NCBI GenBank assembly: GCA_038226305.1
Contig: JBBRQN010000011.1
Location: 1-64,000 of the forward strand
Reading direction: 5' to 3'
Origin: JASLDZ01 sp038226305
GTDB taxonomy: Bacteria; Pseudomonadota; Alphaproteobacteria; Caulobacterales; Caulobacteraceae
Length of the DNA: 64,000 bases
A program made the position numbers and the translations under genes. Below, in pieces: positions 55,654 to 62,937 of this stretch (position 1 is its first letter; the number at the start of each line of letters is the position of its first letter). The notes beneath the pieces were generated by a model. That model did no database searches, was not told the origin of the DNA, and worked only from the letters and a program-made list of their open reading frames with translations.

Positions 55654-56720
55654 GTCACGCCCTTTCCGAGCGATTGCTTGGCGGCGGAGGAGAGTGGGCT
55701 CTCGACCCGAACCGCGATCTGCTGGTTGCGTCGGCCCATGCGGGCGCGGGTGAGCGGGATGGCACCGGCGCGAAGCTCCACCAGGCTGTCGGGGGTGGCA
55801 TTGAGCATCAGCGTCTCGCCCACCTGCAGGTTCAGAACCCGCTTGAGATCGATCTGCTGCTCATCGAGCACGGCCGAGACCTCCATCTGCGTGGTCCAGA
55901 GTTCGGTGGCGAGGTGGCTTTCCCAGATGTTGTCGCGACCGAACTTCTCGCCCATGAACTGCTGCAGCAGCATCTTTCGAATGGGCTCCAGCGTCGAATA
56001 CGGCAGCAGAAGCTCGATGCGGCCGCCCCGATCTTCCATGTCGATCCGCAGTTTCACGAGGATCGCGGCGTTGGCGGGCCGGGCGATGGCGGCGAAGCGG
56101 GGGTTGGTCTCCAGCCGGTCGAGCTTGAAGTTCAGGGGCGTCAGAGGCTCGAAGGCGGCCTTGGCGTCCGCCAGCACCACCTCGACCATGCGCTGCACCA
56201 GCATCCGCTCGATGGTGGTGTAGGGGCGACCCTCGATGCGCATCGCGGCCGATCCGCGACGGCCGCCGAGCAGCACATCCACGATCGAGTAGATCAGGTT
56301 CGAGTCGACCGTCAGCAGACCGTAGTTGTCCAGCTCCTCGGCCCGGAACACCGCCAGGATCGCGGGCAAGGGAATGCTGTTCAGATAGTCGCCGAAGCGG
56401 ATGGAGCTGATGTTGTCCAGGCTGACCTCCACGTTGTCGGAGGTGAAGTTGCGTAGACTCGTGGTCATCAACCGCACGAGGCGATCGAACACGATCTCCA
56501 GCATCGGCAGCCGCTCGTAGGACACGAGCGCCGAGTTGATGATGGCCTGTATGCCGGTCCGACTGTCGTCGTCGTCCGAGACGTCGAAGCCCAAGAGGTT
56601 GTCGATCTCATCCTGGTTGAGGATGCGCTCTGCCGGGGCCGGTGGCGGCGTCTGATCGCCGACCATCGCCTCCCAGTCCTGGGCGAGCTTGTCCTCGTCG
56701 GCGGCGGCGATCTCGCTCAT
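55650..56720 (-). CDS. fliM: Flagellar motor switch protein FliM
   Basis: 356 residues. The CheY-binding N-terminal peptide appears as ILNQDEIDNLLGF (about 33-45). The middle domain with YERLPMLEIVFDRLVRLMTTSLRNFTSDNVEV and the GGRRGSA-type loop contacting FliG, and a C-terminal SpoA domain (VLDEQQIDLKRVLNLQVGETLMLN) complete it. It forms the C-ring and sets rotation direction. ATG 56720, two bases after the fliL stop. Confidence 0.96.
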   Translation of the reverse strand: MSEIAAADEDKLAQDWEAMVGDQTPPPAPAERILNQDEIDNLLGFDVSDDDDSRTGIQAIINSALVSYERLPMLEIVFDRLVRLMTTSLRNFTSDNVEVSLDNISSIRFGDYLNSIPLPAILAVFRAEELDNYGLLTVDSNLIYSIVDVLLGGRRGSAAMRIEGRPYTTIERMLVQRMVEVVLADAKAAFEPLTPLNFKLDRLETNPRFAAIARPANAAILVKLRIDMEDRGGRIELLLPYSTLEPIRKMLLQQFMGEKFGRDNIWESHLATELWTTQMEVSAVLDEQQIDLKRVLNLQVGETLMLNATPDSLVELRAGAIPLTRARMGRRNQQIAVRVESPLSSAAKQSLGKGVT

Positions 56721-56722
56721 CG

Positions 56723-57328
56723 TCAGTTGATCAGCATTTCCTGGATGAGCACCGAGTTCACCTTGGCGGGCGCGATCACGAGGTTCACCCGGCGCTGGAT
56801 CTCCATGCGCAGCTGATAGCTGCCAGCCGAGCCCGACAGGTCTTCTGGGCGTAGCTCGCGCAGGAAGCCCTGGAACATGTCGTTCAGGCGGGGCGCATTG
56901 GGCTCCAGTTCATCAGCCATCTCGGCGTTGGGCAGCTCGAAAGCCAGCTTGAGCTTCAGATAGCTGGGGTGACCGTCGGGGGTTTGGATGTTCGCGACGA
57001 TGTCGGGCATCGTGTAGTAGACGACGCCGTCCGGGCCCTCGGTGATCGGGCTCTTGCCCTCCTTGCCCTTCTCGCCGTGGCCGGCTTCCTTCTTCTTGGG
57101 CTTCTCGTGCTTGGGCTTCTCGCCCTCGGCGTGAGCGGCCTTGGGGGCGAGCATGGTCATGGCCGCGAAGCCGCCGCCGCCCAGAATGACGAGCGCGCCG
57201 ACGCCGCCGGCGATCAGGATCATCAGGGGCGGCTTCTTCTTGGCCGGCGCCTCGCCCTCGACCCCGTCCACCGCCTCGGCGGTGGCTTCGGTCTTGGAGG
57301 GCTTGGGCACCTTTTCCTTCTTGCTCAT
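56723..57328 (-). CDS. fliL: Flagellar basal body protein FliL
   Basis: 201 residues. Lys/Glu-rich cytoplasmic N-terminus, one transmembrane helix (about 34-58, LMILIAGGVGALVILGGGGFAAM), a charged His/Lys/Glu spacer (HAEGEKPKHEKPKKKEAGHGEKGKEG region) and the periplasmic stomatin-like domain with VYYTMPDIVANIQTPDGHPSYLKLKLAFEL. First gene of the fliL-fliM operon, whose promoter region is shared with divergent flgF. The ribosome binding site is only moderate (GGGGG), and a small hairpin sits in the leader. Confidence 0.94.
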   Translation of the reverse strand: MSKKEKVPKPSKTEATAEAVDGVEGEAPAKKKPPLMILIAGGVGALVILGGGGFAAMTMLAPKAAHAEGEKPKHEKPKKKEAGHGEKGKEGKSPITEGPDGVVYYTMPDIVANIQTPDGHPSYLKLKLAFELPNAEMADELEPNAPRLNDMFQGFLRELRPEDLSGSAGSYQLRMEIQRRVNLVIAPAKVNSVLIQEMLIN

Positions 57329-57397
57329 GGAAGCAGCCCCCGTCGCATGCGGGCGAAGACGCCCGAAACAAGTGAACGCACCTTGTCGCGAGCTTAG

Positions 57398-57412
57398 TTA
57401 ACGGCAGGTTCA
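57398..57412 (-). promoter_or_regulatory. Candidate CtrA binding box upstream of fliL
   Basis: On the minus strand TGAA-N7-TTAA, one mismatch from the CtrA consensus TTAA-N7-TTAA, about 70 bases before the fliL ATG. In Caulobacter fliLM is a CtrA-activated class II operon, so position and orientation fit. Confidence 0.5.
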
Positions 57413-57434
57413 AAGGTGCCCGGCACGCCGCCTG

Positions 57435-57444
57435 TGCCTAGGCA
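57435..57444. promoter_or_regulatory. Perfect 10-base palindrome in the fliL-flgF intergenic region
   Basis: TGCCTAGGCA, nested within a looser inverted repeat CCTGTG (57431-57436) ... CACAGG (57459-57464). It is about 85 bases upstream of the flgF sigma-54 promoter, the distance at which FlbD-bound ftr enhancers sit in Caulobacter. Assignment as an enhancer is a guess. Confidence 0.3.
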
Positions 57445-57518
57445 TTTCGTGCCGCCGCCACAGGGGCGGAAGCTGCCGCGTTAACCACCGAAAGTGTTGA
57501 TGATGCTCACGAATTCCG

Positions 57519-57534
57519 TGGCCCGCCCCTTGCA
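57519..57534 (+). promoter_or_regulatory. Sigma-54 promoter of the flgF operon
   Basis: TGGCCCGCCCCTTGCA matches the -24/-12 consensus TGGCAC-N5-TTGCA, with the GG (57520-57521) and GC (57532-57533) correctly separated by ten bases. A start near 57545 would give a 20-base leader holding GGAGG before the flgF ATG at 57565. Class III flagellar operons of Caulobacter use this promoter type. Confidence 0.88.
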
Positions 57535-57564
57535 TGGGTTGGGGCTACGGAGGTTCGACCCACG

Positions 57565-58317
57565 ATGGACAACACGCTCTACGTCGGATTGTCGCGCCAG
57601 ATGACCCTGCGTCGTCAGCTCGACATCGCGGCCAACAACATGGCCAACGTCGATACCGCCGGCTTCAAGGTCGAGAAGCTGATGCTGCAGACCGATCCCC
57701 TGTCGCCCTCAGGCGTGGGTGCCGGTTCGCTGCTCGGCCCGGTCAAGTATGTGATCGACGACGGCGTGGCGCGGGACTTCGGCCAGGGCGGCCTGGAGCG
57801 CACCGGCGCCACCTACGACGTGGCCATCGAGGGCGACGGCTTCTTCACCGTGCAGACCAAGGACGGCCCCCGCTTCACCCGTGACGGCCGCTTCACCGTC
57901 GATGCCCAGAACCGCCTCGTCACCAAGGCGGGCGACCCGGTGGTGGATGCCTCTGGCTCGGGCGTGACGCTGGATCCGCAGAGCTCGCCCCCCGCCATCG
58001 GCAAGGACGGGGCCGTCACCCAGACCGACATCCACGGCCAGGTGAACAAGGTGGGGAAGCTTTCCGCCGTGCGCTTCGCCAACCTCTCCGGCCTGAAGAA
58101 GGAGGGCGACAACCTCTACAGCTCGCCCGAAACGCCCGTGGCCGCCAATGACGCCAACATCCGCCAGGGCATGGTGGAGCGCTCCAACGTGTCGCCCATG
58201 CTCGAGATCACCAGCCTCATCGACATCACCCGCGCCTACGAGCGGATCACCCAGATGATGGCCTCCAACCAGGACCTGTCGAAGAGCGCCGTCGAGCGCC
58301 TCGGCCGGGCCGCGTAA
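57565..58317 (+). CDS. flgF: Flagellar basal-body rod protein FlgF
   Basis: 250 residues. N-terminal rod-family motif LRRQLDIAANNMANVDTAGFKVEK and C-terminal RQGMVERSNVSPMLEITSLIDITRAYERITQMM are both present; the middle carries the DVAIEGDGFFTVQTKDGPRFTRDGRF segment shared with FlgG. Part of the proximal rod. First gene of flgF-flgG-flgA-flgH behind the sigma-54 promoter. Confidence 0.95.
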   Translation: MDNTLYVGLSRQMTLRRQLDIAANNMANVDTAGFKVEKLMLQTDPLSPSGVGAGSLLGPVKYVIDDGVARDFGQGGLERTGATYDVAIEGDGFFTVQTKDGPRFTRDGRFTVDAQNRLVTKAGDPVVDASGSGVTLDPQSSPPAIGKDGAVTQTDIHGQVNKVGKLSAVRFANLSGLKKEGDNLYSSPETPVAANDANIRQGMVERSNVSPMLEITSLIDITRAYERITQMMASNQDLSKSAVERLGRAA

Positions 58318-58329
58318 GGATCACCGACG

Positions 58330-59118
58330 ATGAGAGCTTTGAGGATCGCAGCGACGGGCATGGCCGCCCAGCAGCTGAACGTGGAAACCATCTCCAACAA
58401 CATCGCCAACATGAACACCGTGGGGTTCAAGAAGCAGCGGGCGGAGTTCCAGGACCTGCTCTACCAGAACCTGTCGCGGCCCGGCGCCCAGTCGTCGGAT
58501 GCAGGCACCGTGGTGCCCACCGGGATCCAGCTCGGCTCCGGCGTGAAGACCGGCTCGATCTATCGGATCACCGAGCAGGGCACGATGACCAAAACGGACA
58601 ACAAGTTCGACCTGGCCATCAACGGCCGCGGCTATTTCCAGATCCAGCTGCCCTCGGGCGACACCGGCTATACCCGGGCCGGCAACTTCAGCGTCAACGA
58701 TCAGGGCCAGCTCTGCACCGTGGACGGCTATCTGGTGCAGCCGCAGATCACCATTCCGCAGGGCTCGACAGACGTCACCATCTCCAAGTCGGGGCAGGTG
58801 CAGGCCTCGATCTCGGGGCAGACCACGCCGCAGATCGTGGGCCAGCTGCAGCTCGCCAGTTTCTACAACGAGGCGGGGCTGGACGCGATCGGCGACAACT
58901 ACTTCCTCCAGTCCGGCGCCAGCGGAGCCGCCCAGACCGGGGCGCCCAACCTGAACGGGATGGGCGGGCTGCTGCAGGGCTATACCGAGGCCTCGAACGT
59001 GGATGCGGTGACCGAGATCACATCCCTGATCGTGGCCCAGCGTGCCTACGAGATGAACTCCAAGGTCGTGAACGCCGCCGACCAGATGCTGTCGGCCACC
59101 TCGCAGCTGAAGACCTGA
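58330..59118 (+). CDS. flgG: Flagellar basal-body distal rod protein FlgG
   Basis: 262 residues, the strict family length. MRALRIAATGMAAQQLNVETISNNIANMNTVGFKKQRAEFQDLLYQ at the start, the LAINGRGYFQIQLPSGDTGYTRAGNF core, and the C-terminal EASNVDAVTEITSLIVAQRAYEMNSKVV. Forms the distal rod inside the P and L rings. 12 bases after flgF. Confidence 0.97.
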   Translation: MRALRIAATGMAAQQLNVETISNNIANMNTVGFKKQRAEFQDLLYQNLSRPGAQSSDAGTVVPTGIQLGSGVKTGSIYRITEQGTMTKTDNKFDLAINGRGYFQIQLPSGDTGYTRAGNFSVNDQGQLCTVDGYLVQPQITIPQGSTDVTISKSGQVQASISGQTTPQIVGQLQLASFYNEAGLDAIGDNYFLQSGASGAAQTGAPNLNGMGGLLQGYTEASNVDAVTEITSLIVAQRAYEMNSKVVNAADQMLSATSQLKT

Positions 59119-59120
59119 TC

Positions 59121-59927
59121 ATGCGCATCCCGGTCCTCCTGGCCCTCGGCGCCACCTTCGCATGCCTCTTCGTGCGCCCGGCCCATGCGGCGACCGACGT
59201 GGCGCTGCGCCCCTCGCCCACCAGCCACGGAGCGGCCATCACCCTGGGCGACCTGTTCGACGGCGCCGGATCGGCGGGTACGGAAGTCGTGGCCCCCGCC
59301 GCGACCACCGGCGGCGAGGCTGTTCTCGACGCCGCGCGGGTGCAGGTGACCGCCAAGCGTGCCGGGCTCCTGTGGGACAACCCCACGGGCCAGCGCCGCA
59401 TCATCGTCTCCTCCCTTGGCGGCGTGCCCTCGCCCCGCCTGCCCGCGAGCGTGGCCTCTGCGGCGCGCGGCCGATCGGTGGCGAGCGCATCGAAGCGCAG
59501 CCAGACCCTGGCCTATGCCCGCAACGTCAACGCCGGAGACCTCCTGGCCGCCTCAGACTTCGTCTGGTCCGACGAGGCGGTAGCCCCCGGCGACGCTCCC
59601 ACCGACGCCGAGGCGGTCATCGGCAAGGCCGCGCGACGCCCGCTCCGGGCAGGGGCCGCCGTGGGTCTGCACGACCTCGCCTCAGCCCGGGTAATCAAGC
59701 GCGACGACCTCGTTTCCGTCGCCTTCGAGGACGGGGGCATCAGCCTCGTGCTCCAGGCCAAGGCCCTGGCCGATGCGGGCGTGGGCGACACTCTCCAGCT
59801 TGTGAACATCCAGTCCAAGAAGACGCTTGAGGCCGTGGTCACCGGGGCCGGCAAGGCGGTCGTCGGCCCGGGCGCCGATGCCATCCGCGCCTCTGTGTTC
59901 GACCCCCTGCGCCTCGCCTCCCGCTGA
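59121..59927 (+). CDS. flgA: Flagella basal body P-ring formation protein FlgA
   Basis: 268 residues. Sec signal peptide (MRIPVLLALGATFACLFVRPAHA), a wing-like N-terminal domain and a C-terminal SAF domain (YARNVNAGDLLAASDFVWSDEAV, IGKAARRPLRAGAAVGLHDLASARVIKRDDLVSVAFEDGGISLVLQAKALADAGVGDTL, IQSKKTLEAVVTGAG). It is the periplasmic chaperone for P-ring (FlgI) assembly; flgI is not in this window. Two bases after flgG. Confidence 0.92.
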   Translation: MRIPVLLALGATFACLFVRPAHAATDVALRPSPTSHGAAITLGDLFDGAGSAGTEVVAPAATTGGEAVLDAARVQVTAKRAGLLWDNPTGQRRIIVSSLGGVPSPRLPASVASAARGRSVASASKRSQTLAYARNVNAGDLLAASDFVWSDEAVAPGDAPTDAEAVIGKAARRPLRAGAAVGLHDLASARVIKRDDLVSVAFEDGGISLVLQAKALADAGVGDTLQLVNIQSKKTLEAVVTGAGKAVVGPGADAIRASVFDPLRLASR

Positions 59928-59962
59928 ACAGCATCTCTTATTCCTCCAGTCAGAGCGCCCCC

Positions 59963-60700
59963 ATGCCCCGTTCCGCCCTGCTCGTCCCCGCCCTCCTCGC
60001 CTGCACCGCCCTGGCCGGCTGCGGCTCCATCCGCGAGGCGGTGAGCGCCCCCACGATGACCGCTATGAGCTATCCCGCGCCGCTGATGCCCCAGCGCCAG
60101 CAGGTGCTGGACGCCCGCGACGACGGCCCCCGCCCGGGCAGCGCCAACAGCCTGTGGCGCAACGGCGCCCGCGCCTTCTTCCACGACCAGCGCGCCAGCA
60201 AGGTGGGCGACATCCTCACCGTGCAGATCGACATCTCCGACTCGGCCAAGCTCTCGAACACGAGCTCCACCAGCCGCAAGTCCGACACCACGGTGGGCGT
60301 GAACCACCTGCTGGGACTGGAAAGCTCGCTCGGCAAGCTCCTGCCCAAGGGGTTCGACCCCACCAACGCCATCGGCACCAACAGCGCTTTGACCTCGGAA
60401 GGCGTGGGCTCGGTCAACCGGTCCGAGGCGGTGTCGCTCACGGTGGCGGCGATCGTCACCAGCGTGCTGCCCAACGGCAACCTCGTCATCGAGGGTCGGC
60501 AGGAGACCCGCATCAATGCCGAACTGCGCGAGCTGACCGTGGCCGGCATCGTGCGGCCGGAAGACATCTCCTCGGCCAACGTGGTCAAGCACAGCCAGAT
60601 CGCCGAGGCGCGCATCTCCTACGGCGGGCGGGGAGACGTGAGCCGGGTGCAGAAGACGCCTGCAGGTACTGCGCTCGTCCAACGCTTCAGCCCGTTCTGA
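59963..60700 (+). CDS. flgH: Flagellar L-ring protein FlgH
   Basis: 245 residues, lipoprotein with signal ending TALAGCGSI. Characteristic NSLWRNGARAFFHDQRASKVGDILTVQIDISDSAKLSNTSSTSRKS, then LPNGNLVIEGRQETRINAELRELTVAGIVRPEDIS and the C-terminal IAEARISYGGRGDVSRVQ. Forms the outer-membrane ring around the rod. Last flagellar gene of the operon. Confidence 0.96.
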   Translation: MPRSALLVPALLACTALAGCGSIREAVSAPTMTAMSYPAPLMPQRQQVLDARDDGPRPGSANSLWRNGARAFFHDQRASKVGDILTVQIDISDSAKLSNTSSTSRKSDTTVGVNHLLGLESSLGKLLPKGFDPTNAIGTNSALTSEGVGSVNRSEAVSLTVAAIVTSVLPNGNLVIEGRQETRINAELRELTVAGIVRPEDISSANVVKHSQIAEARISYGGRGDVSRVQKTPAGTALVQRFSPF

Positions 60701-60783
60701 GGGCTTGCGGAACCCAACGGCGATTGCGCTGTTGATCAACCACAGGCTGGCGCACCGCCGGCTGATCGGCCGGACATTGCGCC

Positions 60784-61260
60784 ATGCGCCTCTCCACCCT
60801 GGTTCTGATCCCCGCCGCCGCCGCTGGCCTTCTTTCGGTGGCAGCCTGCAACCTGCAGGGCGAGCAGACCTCGGCCCTGGCCCCGGTCACCGCCGCAGCT
60901 TCGCATGTGCTCGTGTTCAGCGATGACGGTTCGAACGCCAAGTTGGCGCTGGCCGAGTCGCCCGCGACGCTGATGCTGGAATGCGGCCACGGCACCGGTC
61001 GCGTTCACATCACCCACGCCTCGACCGGCGCGCCGCAGCCCGTGCTGACCCTGGCCTCCGGCTCCACCAGCGACCTTCTGCCCGCCCAGCGCCAGGCCTT
61101 CGAGGGCCAGACGCTGGTGCTGGGCGAGGCTGCGGCAGACGCCCCTGCCCTTACGGCCTTCCGCCGCAGCGGCCGTCTGCAGGTGAGCTATGACGGGCAG
61201 GGCCTCGCCGCCGATGCCCAGCCCGAAGCCTTCTTCGCCGCCTGCGAGCGCCACAGCTGA
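60784..61260 (+). CDS. Small putative lipoprotein of unknown function
   Basis: 158 residues. The signal sequence ends in a lipobox (LSVAACNLQG). The mature part is beta-rich with short strands (SHVLVFSDDGSNAKLALAES, PATLMLECGHGTGRVHITH, GRLQVSYDGQGL) and three Cys in all, one of them the lipidation site and two that could form a disulfide. No family recognised. It starts 83 bases after flgH and may be read with it or from its own promoter. Confidence 0.75.
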   Translation: MRLSTLVLIPAAAAGLLSVAACNLQGEQTSALAPVTAAASHVLVFSDDGSNAKLALAESPATLMLECGHGTGRVHITHASTGAPQPVLTLASGSTSDLLPAQRQAFEGQTLVLGEAAADAPALTAFRRSGRLQVSYDGQGLAADAQPEAFFAACERHS

Positions 61261-61266
61261 TCGGCC

Positions 61267-62838
61267 CTAGGCTGGCGGTCGCTTCGACCCCGGCCTCGCC
61301 ACCGCATACATCTCCCAGGCAATGGCCTTGCGCAGGCCCTGGTTGTCCTTGTCGATCCGGTACAGGTCGAAGTGACTGCGCCCTTCGACGTAGCGGAAGT
61401 CGGTCTTCGCCCCGAGCCCCTTCATCACCGCCTCCAGCCGCCGGGCCGACCCGTCCAGATAGAAGGTGTCGGCGGTGCCCACGGTGATGTGCAGCTTGCC
61501 GTTCAGGTCGCGTTTCAGGCTGGGCCAGTCGCGCTGCAGCCGATGTGCCACGTCGTAGTTCTCTCGCCAGTAAGCCAGCACCGCAGGGTCGAGCGCCCCC
61601 GTCTTGCGGTCGTACATCTGCATCGGCCGACCGTCCGGGCCCTTGGGCGAGAACACCCAGTCGAACGAAGCCTCCTGCCCGCCCGTCGGGCCGATGACCT
61701 CCTCGATCTTCGAGAACTGCTCCACCGACGCGACCACATTGCCGTCCATCCGCATCAGGGGCGACGCCGAACCATCTGGCTTGCGATAGACGTTGGCTCC
61801 GGGCGCGTAGAGATCCACCCCCGTCCAGTCGTGGAAGTCAGAGGGGTCGGGCGACGTAGGCCACGAGCCTCCGAACAGGGCCGGATATCGCGTCTGCACC
61901 CACAGGGCCGCCCAGCCGCCTGACGAGTGACCGGTGAGGAAGCGGCCCGAAGGCCGGGCATCCATGCGGTAGGTGCGTTCCAGTTCGGGAATCAGCTCGG
62001 CGGTCAGCGCTTCGCCCCAGGGGCCGTTGTTCACGCTGTCGGCGAACTCATGCGTGCCCGTGGGCGACGATTCGTCGAGCATCACCCAGATCATCGGCGG
62101 GCTGGCGCCGGCCTTCATCTCGCGCCAGACGCCGATACCGGTGTCGAGCTGGCCGCTGTGCGAGCCGCCGAACCCGTGGGTCTCATAGACCACCGGATAC
62201 CGCTTCCCCTCGGACGGCGAATAGCCCGGCGGTGTCACGACCCACCCCGTCACCTGCACGGGTCGGCCCCAGAACCGGCTGAGGGCGGGGCTGGTGAAGG
62301 CCAGTTCGTGGATGGAAGAGCGGGCGTCCGCATAACCCTGCTTCTGTTCGGCGCTGGCCCGAGGATTGGGTGTCCACAGATCGCGAGGGGGGATGGCCGC
62401 GCCCAGGGCGAGCACGGGGGCCGACCCCCCGTCCGGCAGGTCCACCGCCGTGACGGGGCTGACGCAGTCGCCGGGGCCGCGGTCGCCGTAGTTGTAGTCA
62501 TGGTTTCGGTCGAGCACCGCCTGCACGGCGTAGCGGCCGGGGGCGAGGCCGCTGAACGGCTGCGGATAGGCCGTCACGTCGGCGTCGATCATCACCGGCG
62601 TGCCCGCGACGAGGCTCATCACCTCCTGCGCGGCCACGCTGGCGGCGGACGGATCGAACGGTGCGATCTCCACGCTCTTGGGCAGGTCGCCTTTCAGGGG
62701 CGTCGCGAACAGCAGCATCCGGCCCGAGACCGGGCCAGCCGCGCACGCGCCGGCATCCACCCGAAAAGTCACCGGGGCGGCGTGGGCCGCGGCGGTCGCG
62801 AAACCCAGGGCGATGAGGGAGAGAGAAATCAGGCGCAT
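61267..62838 (-). CDS. Exported esterase, alpha/beta-hydrolase (enterochelin esterase/esterase D-like)
   Basis: 523 residues. Sec signal (MRLISLSLIALGFATAAAHA), an N-terminal beta domain with disulfide-prone Cys (about 20-160), then an alpha/beta-hydrolase domain with YPVVYETHGFGGSHSG, the nucleophile elbow GHSSGG, and a late ...YVEGRSHFDLY with the catalytic His. Acts in periplasm or outside; substrate (acylated siderophore, carbohydrate ester) not determinable. Convergent with the small lipoprotein gene; upstream lies dxs, 99 bases away in the same direction. Confidence 0.85.
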   Translation of the reverse strand: MRLISLSLIALGFATAAAHAAPVTFRVDAGACAAGPVSGRMLLFATPLKGDLPKSVEIAPFDPSAASVAAQEVMSLVAGTPVMIDADVTAYPQPFSGLAPGRYAVQAVLDRNHDYNYGDRGPGDCVSPVTAVDLPDGGSAPVLALGAAIPPRDLWTPNPRASAEQKQGYADARSSIHELAFTSPALSRFWGRPVQVTGWVVTPPGYSPSEGKRYPVVYETHGFGGSHSGQLDTGIGVWREMKAGASPPMIWVMLDESSPTGTHEFADSVNNGPWGEALTAELIPELERTYRMDARPSGRFLTGHSSGGWAALWVQTRYPALFGGSWPTSPDPSDFHDWTGVDLYAPGANVYRKPDGSASPLMRMDGNVVASVEQFSKIEEVIGPTGGQEASFDWVFSPKGPDGRPMQMYDRKTGALDPAVLAYWRENYDVAHRLQRDWPSLKRDLNGKLHITVGTADTFYLDGSARRLEAVMKGLGAKTDFRYVEGRSHFDLYRIDKDNQGLRKAIAWEMYAVARPGSKRPPA

Positions 62839-62937
62839 GGAGGCTCCGGCGAGGTGACGCCAGCTAAGCCGCGACCCCTCGCCCCGTCCAGCCCGCCGAG
62901 GCTTAAGCTTTGGTCATGCGCCCGGCGGCAAGCACCG

